64,000 bases of DNA, taken from positions 1-64,000 of the forward strand of contig WNNJ02001918.1 of NCBI GenBank assembly GCA_012934845.2, written 5' to 3'. The number at the start of each line of letters is the position of its first letter. Position 1 is the first letter of the stretch. The position numbers and the translations under genes were made by a program. This stretch comes from Pomphorhynchus laevis (Eukaryota; Acanthocephala; Palaeacanthocephala; Echinorhynchida; Pomphorhynchidae). Shown piece after piece: positions 12,060 to 24,308 of this stretch. The notes under the pieces were generated by a model. That model ran no database searches and had not been told where the DNA came from. It saw only the letters and a program-made list of their open reading frames with translations.

Positions 12060-13340
12060 ATGCTAAAAGTGAGAAAAATGAAAAAGTCAAGCAGTCAAAA
12101 ATTTACCATCGGTGCTTCAAACAACTTACAAAATCAAGCTAATATGGAACGGAACTCAGGTATTTCTAATGTAAAATCGAATTTTCAAGCCAAAGAAAAC
12201 AAGGTTAGTCCTATTTCGTCTAATTTTTTAATCTCAAGCACGGATGGAGAACTCCCTCCTGTGCCTAAAGTGGTGAATCTGGTAATAATCAGACTTCTTC
12301 AACCATTTGAAAGGAAGAATCTTTTCAATATTTTTCTGAGAGAGTTTACAAGCTCTTATAAGAAGAGAATTCTATTTAATTCGATAAAATATTTAGATTC
12401 CGAAATCCGGGTTTCTTTCAGCTCTCCAGATCTGGCAGCATCGTACCTAGAATTCTTCGAAACACACCTAAAAGAATTTGGGTCAACTACTTACAGGCCT
12501 ATTCAGGCGACTTTGAAAATTAATAATTTTCCGCCCTTCGCAACGGAGGAAGATATCATTGCTCTCACATCTGAGTTCAAAATTCATAATATTCGCCCAA
12601 TCCTGGGCAAGAAAGGCCAGGCTATACCAATAGCATTCTGTTCTACCGCAGTCGATCAGGCGGAATGTCTGGCTAAAAGCAAATGTAACCCCTTTCTGGG
12701 GTACAATCTTTCTTTCAATATCGTAGATGCTGATGACTTAACATACCCCCATTGCAATGGGTGCCACCTCTGGGGGCACTGGTCCTCGAACTGTACTAGG
12801 CCCCATACGTGTGGGGTTTGCAGCTCTTCCGAAGTCCATGAGGGGAAATGTTCTCTCCCCCCTCTGTGTTCCAATTGTGGTGGTCAGCACCCGGCCTGGT
12901 CTAGAAGATGTCCTATCTTCAAAGAATACAAATTAAGGCATTGTGGGGCACCGGTCAAACCGGCCCACTTTGCCGCTGCCAGCTTATCCAATTCAAACGG
13001 TTATGGTATGTCGGACACCGACATTTTCAAAATTGTTGACGCAAGACTACAGATATATAAAGACGAGATTCGAGCCTTAACGAACCATCTGATAGCGAAA
13101 TTCGAGGAGTCCCGTTCTCCTCCATCGACGATTCTTACCTCTTCAAAGAGAGCCCCCCGTTCTAAGAAGAGATCATCTTCTAAACAAAAGTTGGCTTCCT
13201 TGAAGTTGGCAAAGAAAGATGATATATGCTGGGAGTTGTTGGCCTCAAAGGGAGATGAAGATAATGCCGGTGGGCAAGTGTCTTCTCCTGGTAGGGCTGG
13301 GAGTGAGAAGGGCAACTTTCTCTCTCCTAGTTTCTGCTAG
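12060..13340 (+). CDS. LINE J copy 1 ORF1: Gag-like protein with CCHC knuckles
   Basis: This is a 426-aa intact frame. Residues 1-70 are Ser/Asn/Lys rich. Residues 80-210 form an RRM-like half (VVNLVIIRLLQPFERKNLFN, then ATLKINNFPPFATEEDI). Residues about 225-290 carry three Cys/His knuckles: CNGCHLWGHWSSNC, CGVCSSSEVHEGKC and CSNCGGQHPAWSRRCPIF. The last form (CxNCGGxHPAxSRxCPxF) is characteristic of ORF1 proteins in the Jockey/I superclade, which coat the element RNA. Residues 340-426 are Lys/Arg/Ser rich. ORF2 begins 34 nt downstream, an arrangement known for this superclade. It is intact while its ORF2 is not. Confidence 0.85.
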   Translation: MLKVRKMKKSSSQKFTIGASNNLQNQANMERNSGISNVKSNFQAKENKVSPISSNFLISSTDGELPPVPKVVNLVIIRLLQPFERKNLFNIFLREFTSSYKKRILFNSIKYLDSEIRVSFSSPDLAASYLEFFETHLKEFGSTTYRPIQATLKINNFPPFATEEDIIALTSEFKIHNIRPILGKKGQAIPIAFCSTAVDQAECLAKSKCNPFLGYNLSFNIVDADDLTYPHCNGCHLWGHWSSNCTRPHTCGVCSSSEVHEGKCSLPPLCSNCGGQHPAWSRRCPIFKEYKLRHCGAPVKPAHFAAASLSNSNGYGMSDTDIFKIVDARLQIYKDEIRALTNHLIAKFEESRSPPSTILTSSKRAPRSKKRSSSKQKLASLKLAKKDDICWELLASKGDEDNAGGQVSSPGRAGSEKGNFLSPSFC

Positions 13341-13374
13341 GAGGTAGGCATCCCACTCCAGCTGTCGTAACACA

Positions 13375-15837
13375 ATGCAAAGTAGTCAAGAGCCTTTTTC
13401 ACTGAATATACTTCAGTGGAATTCGGGAGGTGCTTCTGCTCTTAGCCTTCTATCTGGTAGAGATGCGGATGTTATAGTCCTTCAGGAGACGCGGTCTATC
13501 CGTATCCCCCAGGACATTACTCGATTTATCCCCAAGCATATTTACACCCACTTCACTCCGTACATAACCCCTCCTCACGCCTCTTCATCTCAAGGTCTTT
13601 TAACCCTAGTTAAATGCTCCTTAAGATCATCCCTTCTTTTAAACTATTCTTGTCCAGCCCTGTCTTGTTTAGCTGTTTCACTTTGTAAGAATGGTAAACG
13701 TATCAGCATAGCCAATATATATATTAGGCCAGGGGAAATTCACAAAAACCGTGATCTCCTGGAGCGTATCTTGGGTAGTGGCGATGACATGTTACTCGGT
13801 GACTTCAACGACAGAACTGGTCGTTGGATTAATGCAGCACTCCGCAGAGCCAGGAACGATTACCTTATTCACAAACCACCGTCCCCAACTTTTCATTGCT
13901 CAACAACTAATTCTCTCCTCGACATATTACTGCTTCATAAGATGTGGTTGTTGAAACCCATCTGTACTGAGCAGTCGCGCCAAAAACAGACCATCTCTCA
14001 TGACCTAACTCGTTGGCGGATAGAGGAAGATACGTTGCTTAGAAGGAGGTTTCACTTTGATCCCATCAGAGTGGCTTTCTTTCAGGCGGCTATCCAACTC
14101 TTCCCCAGAATTGGTAATGAGAATTTGACCGAATTTAATTCCTTCCTCTCCTCGCAAGCTACCGCGTTTCTTTCGACTACCTATAAAGGTCATATTTACA
14201 ATCCCACTCCAACAAAACTCAAGATTTTGGCTAAAATGCTACGTCTTCCCAATGTCTCTGTTTCCGCCAGGCAGGCCATCTCGAATGAATACTGGAGCAC
14301 TAGATATAGGTTCCAGCTGAGCAGGGATAAGGCGAACATTGCTCACCTTAACCCTTCTCAGTCTTCCTTCTGGAAGATATTCAAGAAGGAGAAGTTTGTC
14401 TGTTGGAAGGATAGAGCTTTGGGTTGGATTGGTAGTATAGGCCTTGATAATGTTTTGAAGGAGTCACTATCCCTACATAATTATGGAGCCACTCAATCTC
14501 CCCAACCAATCCCGCCTTGGGGTGACTTCAGGAGCAGGGACTTATCTGTTACAGATATCCTTAACTCCTGAAGGCCACTTCCGGGTACCTCTAAATCCGT
14601 CGCTCCATTATCTTCTCGAGTCTGTCAGCTTTTGACAGCCGATCAAAGAAGAGAAGTGGCCGTCACAATGCTTTTAGCCTCACCATCCGATGTAGCCGGC
14701 ATCAATATTAGTCGTAGAATTTTCTTACCAAAGCATAGTCCGGTTTCATGTCCCAAAGATCTGCGTCCCATTTCGATTCAAAACTCCCTCATCTCCATCT
14801 ACGAAAAAGCGCTTGCGCGTAGAATCCGCGACCATTTAAGTAGGCGTAATTTGATCCCACCGAGTTTTCACGGGTTTGTCAAGGGACGCTCGGTTCATTC
14901 AGCAATAGGTGAAGTGCATCAGTTTTGTAGGGATAATAGCCATCAACTAGCTGTGGCTGTTTTCCTTGACTTTTCTGCTGCATTTGACCGCATTTCCATT
15001 CCCTTTGTTATCTCCTCTCTCAGGTCACTCGGGTTGCCTGCGAGAATTGTTAACAGGGTGGAGATATTACTGTTTACCAAGAGGTTCTACTATGAAGACG
15101 ACCCTGATGCGTGTCAGTTCTACCCTATTACAGGTGTGCCCCAATGATCCCCACTTTCTCCTATCTTATTTCTTGCTGCCTCCATTGTACTATTCAAGAA
15201 TTTTAAACGTGATCAACATCTAGTGGTATACGCTGATGATACCACGGCCCTGTTCTCTGGACGCAGGTGCAAAGATGTCGCTTCGGACATCAGCCGTTTC
15301 TTTTTAAGATTAACAGACCAGCTGACCCTATCCAATCTTATTTTAAATTCATCAAAATCGCAGGTAGTTGTCTTTCATGACACCCCTGCGACAAAGAAAA
15401 AATTAAAGAGACTAGCACTCTCAGCTCTATCTTCTATATTGACTAATCAACCACTCTCTACCTTCACAAGTCGAGTAAAATACCTGGGGTTCACTGTTAC
15501 GGTGAACTGGTCGGCGAAAGCTGACCTGGATAGACTTAAACGTATCCTGAAGAAAGCTAGGTGGGCCCTGAAACGGGCTCAGCATCTGTCGTTGAATGGG
15601 AAAACCCAAGTGCGCCTCTGGGGTACTTGGGCTATCTCGGGATTAGTCTTCTTTTCGAGAGGACGTCCTCCAGAGCAAAGACTAAGGTTTCTCAAGCTCC
15701 TCATCTCGCGATTACCGCGCATAGTCCGCCTAGATTGGATTCTTCGGGGGGTGATAGACCCCGGGTGGTTCAGTCGAAGAGCGGCGTGTTGGATGTGCTG
15801 GAGGGCTCAGATCCCGCTGGACCTGAGGCCGTGACAT
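13375..15837 (+). pseudogene. LINE J copy 1 ORF2: APE endonuclease plus reverse transcriptase, stopped
   Basis: One frame of about 820 codons runs throughout, interrupted by two in-frame TGA codons (about 14569 and 15145; the second replaces Gly in GVPQGSP). Domains: AP-like endonuclease at residues 8-215 (LNILQWNSGG, VIVLQETRS, LLGDFNDRTGRW, SHDLTRW); linker with LNPSQSSFWKIFKKEK; RT from residue about 450 (RPISIQNSLISIYEKALA, FHGFVKGRSVHSA, FLDFSAAFDRISIPFVISSL, VVYADDTTALFSG at about 15220). No RNase H is visible. The C-terminal tail ends VIDPGWFSRRAACWMCW. Endonuclease and RT catalytic motifs are present, so only the stops make it inactive. The 3' UTR is about 120 bp and runs straight into copy 2. 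Confidence 0.85.
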
Positions 15838-15962
15838 CATTATGAAGACTAAATGCTATTATGAATTGTCTTATTTGAACTGCATTTGTTTTTTTTTCTA
15901 ATGTCTCTTTTCGTTATTTTTTAGTGGTTGTTAGTTATTTAAGAAATTCCTTATCTTATCTT

Positions 15963-17090
15963 ATGCTAAAAGTAAACGTCGGAGCTGATCAACCGAATAC
16001 CGTTTTGCACTCAGAATCTGCTCAAATGACATCTAACCTGATTCATACAGACAGTGGAAAGGTAAATCTTTCTGAATTTACAACGACTGAGGAAAGTGAA
16101 GTTTTGTGTGTTGTTCAAGATGGGGAGTTCCTCCCCCCTGCTCCAAAATTAAAGAATTTGGTAATAAATATAAATAAGCCCACAGAAAGGCACCTGCTAT
16201 TTAACATTTTTCTCAGAAAGTTCTGCGCCTCGTTTCCAAACAGAATAATATTAAATTCGGTTAAACTGTTTGATACTCAGATAAAAATATCATTCTCTTC
16301 TTCTGAATTGGCTGCAAAATACTTTAAATTTTTTCACAACGAACTTTTCAAATCTAGGAGAACTACTAGAAAAACCGATACAGGGGACGGTCAAAATCAC
16401 TGACCTTCCCTGTTACATGGATAAGTCAGACATACAGCTGTTGGAAAAGTCCTTCAAATTAACTAATTTCCGTTTGATATCTAGCAAGTCTGCTAACCCG
16501 ATAACAGTTGGCTTCAGCCCCACTTCGGTGGAACAGGGGAAATCGTGATCAATTCCAGGTATAACCCGTTTATGGGGTTCAACTTACGTTTATGCTTGAT
16601 TGACAAAGACGAATTTACCTTCCCGCACTGCAGCCGGTGCCATAAATGGGGGCTATGGGCCTCCAGCTGCAGTGCGGTGTCTTTCTGTGGGAGGTGTGGG
16701 AAGTTGGAGTGCCCCTCCATTCAGTCTTCTCTTTCCTGCGATTTCACTCCAGCCTGCTACAACTGCGGTGGGGTTCACCCCGCCTTAAGCAGAAAGTGCT
16801 GCTTCTTCCAGGCTTATAAAGACAAGTTCCTAAATGTTAGCAAGGTTATAAAGCCGGTCCCTGATTCCTTCGCCTCAGCTGTTTCCACTCGGATGAACGA
16901 CAGCGATCTTCTAAAAATAGTTTACGAGAGAATGGCCTCATTTCAGAGGGAAATCCAAGTCATGATTACTGCTCTGGTGTCAACTCTGTGTTCTAACAAG
17001 GAGATTGCTATAGCAACTGCGAAATCCTCAAATAAAACGGGGGCATCGGCCCATCCCGTCCCCCCCCAATCAAAATTGGCAAACTCATGA
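15963..17090 (+). pseudogene. LINE J copy 2 ORF1, Gag-like, frameshifted
   Basis: This starts at the same MLKV position as copy 1. The first part (15963-16403) reads the RRM-like half (KNLVININKPTERHLLFN). The middle segment, about 16370-16545, is in another frame (ITDLPCYMDKSDIQLLEK), and the original frame returns at about 16545 with the Cys knuckles CSRCHKWGLWASSC and CYNCGGVHPALSRKC. This is two compensating frameshifts. The amino-terminal 60 residues differ strongly from copy 1, so the two copies are not a simple recent duplicate. Confidence 0.8.
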
Positions 17091-17236
17091 AGAAGCAGAA
17101 GCAGCGCTGGGGAAATGAAGACAAAGTTGCCCAGGGGCAAGTACCTACCCTAGCTGGGGCTAGTGGAGGGAAGGGAAACCTTCCTGCACCTAGCTCTGTC
17201 TAGGTAGGCAATCCCCGATCCAACTAATCCATCACA

Positions 17237-19621
17237 ATGCAGAGTAATCGTGAGCCGTTTTCACTGAATATCCTTCAGTGGAATTCGGGAGGTGCTTCTG
17301 CCCTTAGACTTCTATCCGGTAGAGATGCAGATGTTATAGTCCTTCAGGAGACGCGGTCTATCTGTCTTCCCCAGGACAGTACTCAATTTATTCCAAAGCA
17401 TATCTGTTAACACTATACTTCGTACATAGCCCATCCCCACTCTTCTTCATCTCAAGGACTCTTGACCTTAGTTAAGTGCACTTTAAGGTCCTCACTCCAG
17501 CTAAACTACTCATTTACAGCTCTGTCTTGTCTGGTAGTTTCACTCAGTAAGGACGGTAAAAGCCTCAGTATAGCCAATGCCTACATGCGTCCAGGGGAGA
17601 TTCACAAGAACCGTGACCTCCTGGATGGTATTATTGACAGCGGCTACGACATGATACTTAGAGATTTCAACGACAGAACTGGTCGTTGGATCAATGCAGC
17701 ACTTCACAGAGTAAGGAACGGCAATCTTATTCACAAAGCACCTTCCCCTACCTTTCATTGCATATCAACAAATTCAGTCCTCGATATTTTACTGCTTCAC
17801 TCGAGGTGGTTGTTAAAGCCCCTCTGCACCGAGCAATCGCGCCAGCAATTGTCTACCTCTCATGACCTAATTCGTTTGAGAATTGAGGAAGATACGTTGC
17901 TTCGAAGGAGGTTTCACTATGATCCGATCAGAGTGGCCTTCTTTCAAGCGGCTATCCAACTCTTTCCCAGAATAGGAAATGAGAGTCTAACCAAATTTAA
18001 TACCTACCTCTTTTCGCAAGCTAACGCGATTTTATCGACTACTTATAAAGGTCGTATATACAATCCCACTCCGACAAAACTCAAGGTCCTAGCGAAATTG
18101 CTGAACTTTCCTAATATCTCTGCTTCCGCTAGACAGGCCCTCTCGAATGAATACTGGAGTACTAGATATATGTTCCAACTGGGAAGGGATAGGACAAGTA
18201 TTGCTCGTCTTAACCCTTCTCAGTCTTCCTTTTGGAAGATTTTCAAGAAGGACAAGTTTGTGTTTTGAAATAATAGGGCATTGGTTAGGTATGGTGAGAT
18301 ATGCCTTGAAAAAGTTTTAGAGGAGTCACTAGGCCTACACAACTATGGAGCCACTCAATCACCTCAACCAATGCTGCCTTGGTGTAACTTTAGGAGTAGG
18401 GATCTATCTGTTACGGATATCCTAAACTCCTGGGTTCCATTCCCGGGCACCTCCAAATCCGTCGCTCCACTTTCTTCTCGGGTCTGTCAGCTTTTGGCAG
18501 CTAATCAGAGAAGAGTGGTGGCCGTCACAATGCTTTTAGGCTCCCCATCAGATGTAGCTGGCATCAATATTAGAAAGCGTGTTTTTATTCCTAAGAAAAA
18601 ATCCTGCTTATGCCCTAAAGATCTGCGACCCATCTTGATACAAAATGTCCTAGTTTCGATTTACGAAAAAGCGCTTGCGCGTAAAATCCGCGACTATTTA
18701 AGTAGGCGTAATTTGATCCCTCCATGTTTTCATGGGTTCGTCAAAGGTCGCTCGGTCCATTTAGCAGTTGGTGAGGTGGAGCAGTTTTGTCGAGATAATA
18801 GCCATCGTCTAGTTGTGGCTGTTTTCCTTGACTTTTCTGCTGTATTTGACCGCATCTCCATCCCTTTTGTAATCTCTTCTCTCAGGTCCCTCGGGTTGCC
18901 TGCGAGAATTGTGAACAGGGTGGAGATCCTGCTGTATACCAAGCGATTTTACTATGAAGACGACCCTGATGCGCGTCAGTTCTACCCTATTACGGGTGTA
19001 CCTTAAGGATCCCCACTTTCTCCTATCTTATATCTTGCTGCCTTTATTAACCAATTCAAAATATTTAAACGCGAACAACGTTTTGCGGTGTATGCTGATG
19101 ACACCACAGCCCTGTTCTCTGGACACAGGTGCACAGACGTAGTTTCTGACATCAGCCGCTTCGTTTTAAGATTAAAAGACCACTTACCCATATCCAATCT
19201 TATTTTAAACTCCGCCAAATCGCAGGCGGTTGTCTTTCATGGCACACCTGCTACAAAGCAAAAACTTAAGAGATTAGCACTCTCTGTGCTCTTATCCATA
19301 TTTGCCTCTGAACCCATCCCTACCTTCACAAGTCGAGTAAAATACCTGGGGTTCACCGTTACGGTGAACTGGTCGGCACAAGCTGACCTAGATAGACTCA
19401 AACGTATCCTGAAGAAAGCTAGGTGGGCTTTGAAACGGGCTCAACATCTGTCATTGAAAGGGAAAACCCAGGTGCGCCTTTGGGGCACTTGGGCTATCTC
19501 GGGATTAGTCTTCTTTTCGAGAGGGCGTCCCCCAGAGCAAAGACTAAGGTTTCTTAAGCTCCTCGTCTCTCGTTTACCCAGCATAGTCCGCACCGACTGG
19601 ATTCTTCGGGGGGGGGGGTGA
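17237..19621 (+). pseudogene. LINE J copy 2 ORF2: endonuclease plus RT, several stops
   Basis: ATG 17237 corresponds to the copy 1 ORF2 start (MQSN versus MQSS). A single frame is broken by stops at about 17407, 18266 and 19004. The endonuclease motifs are present with a change (LRDFNDRTGRW where copy 1 has LGDFNDRTGRW; SHDLIRL). RT motifs are FLDFSAVFDRISIPFVISSL and the MYADDTTALFSG box at 19088. The frame is lost at a G run (about 19609-19618) that is longer here than in copy 1, a likely replication-slippage site. The 3' UTR follows, ending near 19810. Confidence 0.8.
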
Positions 19622-19810
19622 AAGACCCCGGGTGGTTCAGTCGGAAAGCGGCGTGTTGGATCGGTTGGGGGCTTAGATCCCTCTGGATTTGTGGCCGTGA
19701 TCATGGAAGAAGACTTCACTTGCAGTATTGTCTATTTCATTGGATTTCATGTAACAAACCTGTTATTTATTTCTATATATTTTTTTCACCATGTTTTATT
19801 TTTTATTAAG

Positions 19811-19974
19811 AAAATCTTTATTTATTTATTTACAATTAGATAACTACAATTAACATTAAAAATGTGTGACGGAGAATCAAAATATTCAGTTTCTGCAACG
19901 GAAACTGAATAAATAAATAAAGCTAATAAATAAAGACTTTATTAAATACACCAAAATATAGCATGAAAGAATAA
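19811..19974. other. AT-rich spacer between inverted LINE J copies
   Basis: A short stretch of TTTATTTATTTA/AATAAATAAATA type. It includes a perfect 10-bp hairpin (ATTCAGTTTC ... GAAACTGAAT) near 19889. It separates the 3' ends of copy 2 (plus) and copy 3 (minus), which face each other. Confidence 0.5.
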
Positions 19975-22611
19975 AAAAGGTAGGTCATAACCAACCCAGA
20001 AAAAATGACAGAATTTTCCTTCGTTTTTTCATCTTTCCTTTCTCTTTCATGACCTCAGGTCCAGGGGGATCTGAGCCCTCCAACCGATCCAACACGCCGC
20101 CTTCCGACTGAACCACCCGGGGTCTTTCACCCCACGAAGAATCTAATCGGCGCGGACTATGCTGGGTAAACGAGAGACGAGGAGCTTAAGAAACCTTAGC
20201 CTTTGCTCTGGGGGAAGTGCTCTTGAGAAGAAGGCTAATCCCGAGATAGCCAAAGTGCCCCAAAGGCGCACCTAGGCTTTCCCTTTCAATAACAGATGCT
20301 AGGCCCGTTTCAGGGCCCACCTAGCTTTCCTCAGGATACGTTTGAGTCTATCCAGGTCAGCGTTTGACGACCAGTACACCGTAACGGTGAACCCCAGGTA
20401 TTTTACTCGACTTGTGAAGGTAGGGATGAGTTCAGAGGCAAATATGGAGGAGAGCGCAGAAAGTGCTAATCTCTTAAGTTTTTGCTTTGTAGCAGGTGTG
20501 CCATGAAAGACAACCGCCTGCGATTTGGCGGAGTTTAAAATAAGATTGGATATGGGTAAGTGGTCTTTTAATCTTAAAAAGAAACGGCTGATGTCAGAGA
20601 CTACGTCTTTACACCTGTGCCCAGAGAACAGGGCTGTGGTGTCATCAGCATACACCGCAAAACGTTGTTCGCGTTTAAATATTTTGAATAGGTTAATAAA
20701 GGCAGCAAGATATAGGATAGGAGAAAGTGGGGATCCTTGAGGTACACCCGTAATAGGGTAGAACTGACGCGCATCAGGGTCGTCTTCATAGTAAAATCGC
20801 TTAGTAAACAACAGGATCTCCACTCTGTTCACAATTCTCGCAGGCAACCCGAGGGACCTGAGAGAAGAGATCACAAAAGGGATAGAGATGCGGTCAAATG
20901 CAGCAGAAAAGTCAAGGAAACAGCCACAACTAGACGATGGCTATTATCACGACAAAACTGCTCCACCTCACCAATTGCTGAATTGACCGAGCGACTTTTG
21001 ACGAACCGATGAAAACATGAAGGGATCAAATTACGCCTACTTAAATAGTCGCAGATTTTACGCGCAAGCGCTTTTTCTTAAATTGACACGAGGGAATTTT
21101 AATCGAAATGGGTCGCAGGTCTTTAGGACATGAGCAGGATTTTTTCTTAGGGATAAAAACACGCTTACTAATATTGATGCCTGCTACATCGGGTGGGGAG
21201 GCTAAAAGCATTGTGACGACCACCTCTCTTCCCTGATCAGCTGTCAAAAACTGTAGACCCGAGAAGAAAGTGGAACGACGGATTTGGAGGTGCCCGGGAG
21301 TGGACCCCAGGAGTTAAGAATATCCGTAACAGATAGATCCCTACTCCTGAAGTTACACCAAGGCGGGATTGGTTGAGGTGATTGAGTGGCTCCATAGTTG
21401 TGTAGGGCTAGTGACTCCTCCAAAACGTTTTAAATGCCTACATTCCCTATCCAACTCAATGCTCTATCCTTCCAGCAAACAAACTTCTCCTTCTTGAAAA
21501 TCTTCCAAAAGGAAGACTGAGAAGGGTTAAGACGAGCAATACTTGTCCTATCCCTTCCCAGTTGGAACATATATCTAGTACTCCAGTATTCATTCGAGAG
21601 GGCCTGTCTAGCGGAAGCAGAGATATTAGGAAAGTTCAGCAATTTCGCTAGGACCTTGAGTTTCGTCGGAGTGGGATTGTATATACGACCTTTATAGGTA
21701 GTCGATAGAATCGCGGTAGCTTGCGAAAAGAGGTAGGTATTAAATTCGGTCAGACTCTCATTTCCTATTCGGGGAAAGTGTTGGATAGCCGTCTGAAAGA
21801 AGGCAACTTTGATAGGATCAAAGTGAAACCTTTTGCGAAGCAACATACCTTCCTCAATTCTCCAACGAATTAGGTCATGAGAAGTAGACAATTGCTGGCG
21901 CGAGTGCTCTGTGCAGAAGGGTTTTAACAGCCACCTGAGTGAAGCAGTAAAATGTTGAGGATAGAATTTGTTGATGTGCAATGAAAGTTAGGTGAAGGGG
22001 GTTTGCGAATATGATAACAGTTCCTAGCTTTGCGAATTGCTGCATCGATCCAGCGACCAGTTCTGTCGTTGAAATCCCCAAGTATCATGTCATAACCGCT
22101 GTCAATAATACTATACAGGAGGTCACGATTCTTGTGAATTTCCCCTGGACGGATGTAGACATTGACTAGACTGAGGCGGTTACTGTTCTTACAGAGTGAA
22201 ACTACTAAACAAAACATGACTGGACATTAGTACTTTTATAAGTGGGATGACCTTAAGGAGCACTAACTAAGGTCAAAAGTTCTTGAGATGAAGATGAGTG
22301 AGGTGGGTTATGTACGGAGTATAGTGGGAACATATATGCTTTGTGATAAATCGAGTAAGGTCCTGGGGAAGACGGATAGACTGTGTCTCCTGAAGGACTA
22401 TAACATCTGCATCTCTACCCGATAAAATCTAAGGGCAGAAGCACCTCTTGAATTCCACTGAAGGATATTCAGTGAAAAAGCCTTACGAGTACTTTGCATT
22501 GTGATGGATTAGTTGGATTGGGGGATTGCCTACCTAGACAAAGCTAGGTGTAGGAAGGTTTCTATTTCCGCCACCAGCTCCGTCCAGGGTAGGTACTTAC
22601 CCCTGGGCAGC
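19975..22611 (-). mobile_element. LINE J copy 3, 5'-truncated, minus strand
   Basis: Reading on the minus strand from 22611, this has the last bases of ORF1, the ORF1-ORF2 spacer, the ORF2 start near 22500, endonuclease motifs (VSLCKNSNRLSLVNVYIRPG near 22200, LGDFNDRTGRW near 22070, SHDLIRW near 21880), the linker LNPSQSSFWKIFKKEK near 21500, and RT at 20874-20299 including GVPQGSPLSPILYLAAFINL and FAVYADDTTALFSGH. It is broken into at least five frames by stops and frameshifts. It is closer to copy 2 than to copy 1 in the RT region (FASEPIPTF/FASELIPTF versus LTNQPLSTF). Its 5' break coincides with the palindrome at 22612. Confidence 0.85.
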
Positions 22612-22666
22612 ATCTTCATTTCCCGTGATGGAGGCCGGAAAGGCCTCCATCACGGGAAATGAAGAT
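22612..22666. repeat. Perfect 25-bp inverted repeat with 5-nt loop
   Basis: The left arm (22612-22636, beginning ATCTTCATTTCCCGTGATGG) is the exact reverse complement of the right arm (22642-22666); the loop is GGAAA. It sits exactly at the junction of LINE J copy 3 and a LINE A copy. The outer part of the left arm belongs to J ORF1 (compare GAAATGAAGAC at 17113). Confidence 0.9.
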
Positions 22667-23850
22667 ACAAGCTGCACGCTTACAAGTCCACTAACAAAAA
22701 TGAAAAAGTCAAGCAGATTAATTGCTTAAATGCTATCGGATTTGGCGTTTGAAGCACGGCAGGGAAGTTGATTGGCGTATATGAATGAGTAGATGATTCC
22801 ACGATAGAGGAGCATCCACAACGATGGCGCGGAGTCCAAAGGAGGTAGAGTAGTATCGGGAAATGTAAAAGAATGGAATTACAAGAACGCAAGGAACAGT
22901 AAATAGGACGTGAATTATCGAGTAAAGGAAAGTTGAGAAATGAAGGAGTATGAAAAGTTATAAGACGGAAAGCAACGATAAGAAGACGAATTTGAACACG
23001 ACAATAAATTGTACGCAAATCGAGAGAATCAAGATGGTAGGATGTATGATCAAAATGACGAAGACGGAGGAGAATTCGGACGGCTGCGTTGACAATGCGT
23101 GGTAGGGGAAGAAGAGTGGATTTAGGTGAGTTGGAAAATAGACTAAGACAATAATTGAGTCTAGTAAAAAGGAGAGAAGATATGAGAGTCATACAAGGGA
23201 AATCGATCAATCTACGAACTTGACGGAGGTTGCGGAGTATCAAGGTAGATGAGCGTACTTTATCTCTAACGAAAGGTTTAAGTGAAAGTCGGTTGTCAAA
23301 ATGGAAGCCTAGGAAAACGAGATTATCAACGATAGGAAGAATTGTAGAATTTAATGATCCGGAGGGAGGTTCGAAGCCGAGGCGTTGAGGAAGGATCCAC
23401 ATAATTTTGGATTTATCAGGATTCAGAACAAGGCGAATGGAAGAAAGATGATTGGAAATTGAGGCAAGACAGTCGGAAGCAGAAACACTAAGATCGTAAA
23501 TACGATAAACAGGTGCATGAACATAGATGAGAATGTCATCAGCATGATGCATAACATGGAAGTTAAATTTATGAGAAATCGAAGACAAATCACCGAGAAG
23601 AAAGAAAAGCGTAGGGCCTAATACGGATCCTTGTGGAACACCGGACGGGATGGACGAAGGATGGGAGAGAAGAGTTAGAATAGACGCGAAATGTACGGTT
23701 TGATAGATATAAAGAAAACCATGATACAGTGGATAAAGAGACCAAAGAAAAGATTTACCACTATTGTCGACCGAACGTGGAAGCCATGGAATAAGCCCCC
23801 AAATCAAATCTTTTCTGCCCCTACAGTTCACTCCATGAAGAAAAGCCTAT
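22667..23850 (-). mobile_element. LINE family A (CR1/L2-like), 5'-truncated
   Basis: A 383-codon frame (22680-23831) holds the second half of the RT and the C-terminal region. Motifs are HPSSIPSGVPQGSVLGP, HADDILIYVHAP (the YADD box with His for Tyr), LNPDKSKIMWILPQ and VDNLVFLGFHFDNRLSLKPF, then the CR1/L2-type tail LPRIVNAAVRILLRLRHFDH. Upstream of SHPSSIPSG the protein is out of frame relative to other A copies (LYPLYHGFLYIYQTVHF is the shifted reading of the FSLPTVSWF region), so one frameshift lies there. The 3' end near 22667 carries the A-type tail in reverse (GCTGCACGCTTACAAGTCCA). Confidence 0.8.
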
Positions 23851-24308
23851 GAAATGTGGTAATAGACTGAACACCTTATAATTTTAACTTTTTAAAATTC
23901 TCTTTTTTTGTGGATTTTTATTACGCCTGAACGAGTTTCGAGCTCTTTCGCCATGATAATGTCGGAAGTGAATAGACGAGACAGGATGTATAGCGAGTAC
24001 AAATGATCATTACTACCAATTTGCGACAAGTTATTAAGACTTAGTAACGATAAGTCGAGAACTTATCGATAAGTCGATAAGATAACGATAAGTCGAGAAC
24101 ATTGTTTGATCTTTCTTATCTACGCTACAATAGAAAAAAACATGCAGAGTAATTATATCTTAGTTTAAGTCATTTAAAAATATAAAATATTTTTTAGGCA
24201 CAATTTAAGAATAGTTTTAAGATTTCAAGATTCATTGACACTGAAGGGGATACATAAATTGCACATATGAGTCAATACGATGGACTCATATTCATTATAA
24301 AAATTTTT
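23851..24308. other. Non-coding, short internal repeat
   Basis: No gene. Around 24040-24105 a GATAAGTCGAGAAC motif is repeated three times with intervening TTATCGATAAGTCGATAAG. Confidence 0.5.

Larger units (their letters stand above)
12060..19810 (+). mobile_element. Head-to-tail tandem pair of LINE J (Jockey/I superclade)
   Basis: Two near full-length copies lie in direct tandem, with ORF1 starts 3,903 bp apart (12060 and 15963). Only about 125 bp separate the ORF2 stop of copy 1 from the ORF1 start of copy 2, and no foreign DNA lies between them. Neither copy shows a long poly-A. The junction region is T-rich (CTTATCTTATCTTATGC before copy 2; CCTTTTTTCATGC before copy 1). Confidence 0.75.
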
